From: Polaromonas sp.
GTDB lineage: Bacteria > Pseudomonadota > Gammaproteobacteria > Burkholderiales > Burkholderiaceae_C
Direction of reading: 5' to 3'
Length of the DNA: 5,744 nt
Assembly (NCBI GenBank): GCA_028292345.1
Contig: JAQGMN010000217.1
Span: 1 to 5,744, forward strand
Under the pieces are notes generated by a model. It saw only the letters and a program-made list of their open reading frames with translations, was not told the origin of the DNA and searched no databases. Positions 5,652-5,744 of this stretch are shown here, one piece after another (the stretch's first letter is position 1; each line of letters opens with the position of its first letter). The position numbers and the translations under genes were made by a program.

Positions 5652-5744
5652 TCAAGCCGCCGCGCGGCAGGCCATGGGCTCGAGCGGCGTGGCAATGTCT
5701 TTCCAGCTGATCAGGCGTGCGCCGCGCTGGCGGGCCTGCACGGC
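5652..5744 (-). CDS. C-terminal end of an unrecognised protein
   Basis: The frame enters at the window edge and gives 30 residues, with RGARLISWKDIATPLEP in the middle, ending at TGA (5654-5652). The codons are strongly GC-biased at third positions (GTG CAG GCC CGC CAG CGC GGC), like those of the glycosyltransferase genes below, which supports this frame as coding. The tail is too short to assign; a glycosyltransferase or another exopolysaccharide protein would fit the setting. The stop is 115 bases before the next gene. Another minus-strand frame is also open here, but it runs on out of frame into the family 2 glycosyltransferase gene and is a shadow. Confidence 0.55.
   Translation of the reverse strand, partial: AVQARQRGARLISWKDIATPLEPMACRAAA

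Overview
The window is part of an exopolysaccharide (capsule, slime or O-antigen-like) biosynthesis locus. Every protein gene I can support reads on the minus strand, so the biological order runs from base 5744 down to base 1. The organism is most likely a Gram-negative proteobacterium. The GC-rich codon use of the glycosyltransferase genes and the mix of WcaJ-, WcaI- and WaaE-like enzymes suggest Betaproteobacteria (Burkholderiales, Comamonadaceae-like). That placement is inference; the window holds no rRNA or housekeeping marker.

Layout in transcription order: (1) 5744-5652, the last 30 codons of an unrecognised protein; (2) 5536-4649, a family 2 glycosyltransferase of the WaaE/KdtX type, with a strong AGGAG ribosome site; (3) 4564-3317, a WcaI-like GT4 glycosyltransferase; (4) 3316-2879, a 438-base gap without a convincing gene, holding a hexamer tandem repeat, an 11-base direct repeat and a terminator-like hairpin with a T tract; (5) 2878-1469, a WcaJ/EpsB-type polyprenyl-phosphate sugar phosphotransferase that would start the repeat unit; (6) 1438-518, a membrane-anchored or secreted SGNH/GDSL-family protein; (7) 344-1, the first 114 codons of an acyltransferase-3 (OafA-like) membrane protein that runs off the window.

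How they may work together (inference from families): the phosphotransferase loads the first sugar phosphate onto undecaprenyl phosphate at the inner membrane. The WcaI-like and WaaE-like enzymes then add sugars on the cytoplasmic side. The acyltransferase-3 protein and the SGNH protein may form a separate-chain pair for O-acylation or deacylation of the glycan on the periplasmic side. Flippase, polymerase and export genes are not in the window.

The points most worth a second look are an uninterrupted run of eight G in the coding strand of the phosphotransferase, just before its catalytic domain, which is a possible slippage (phase-variation) site; the terminator-like element and repeats between the wcaI-like gene and the phosphotransferase gene; and the sharp fall in GC content at the acyltransferase end. 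I found no CRISPR array, tRNA, rRNA, insertion sequence or clearly new type of system.
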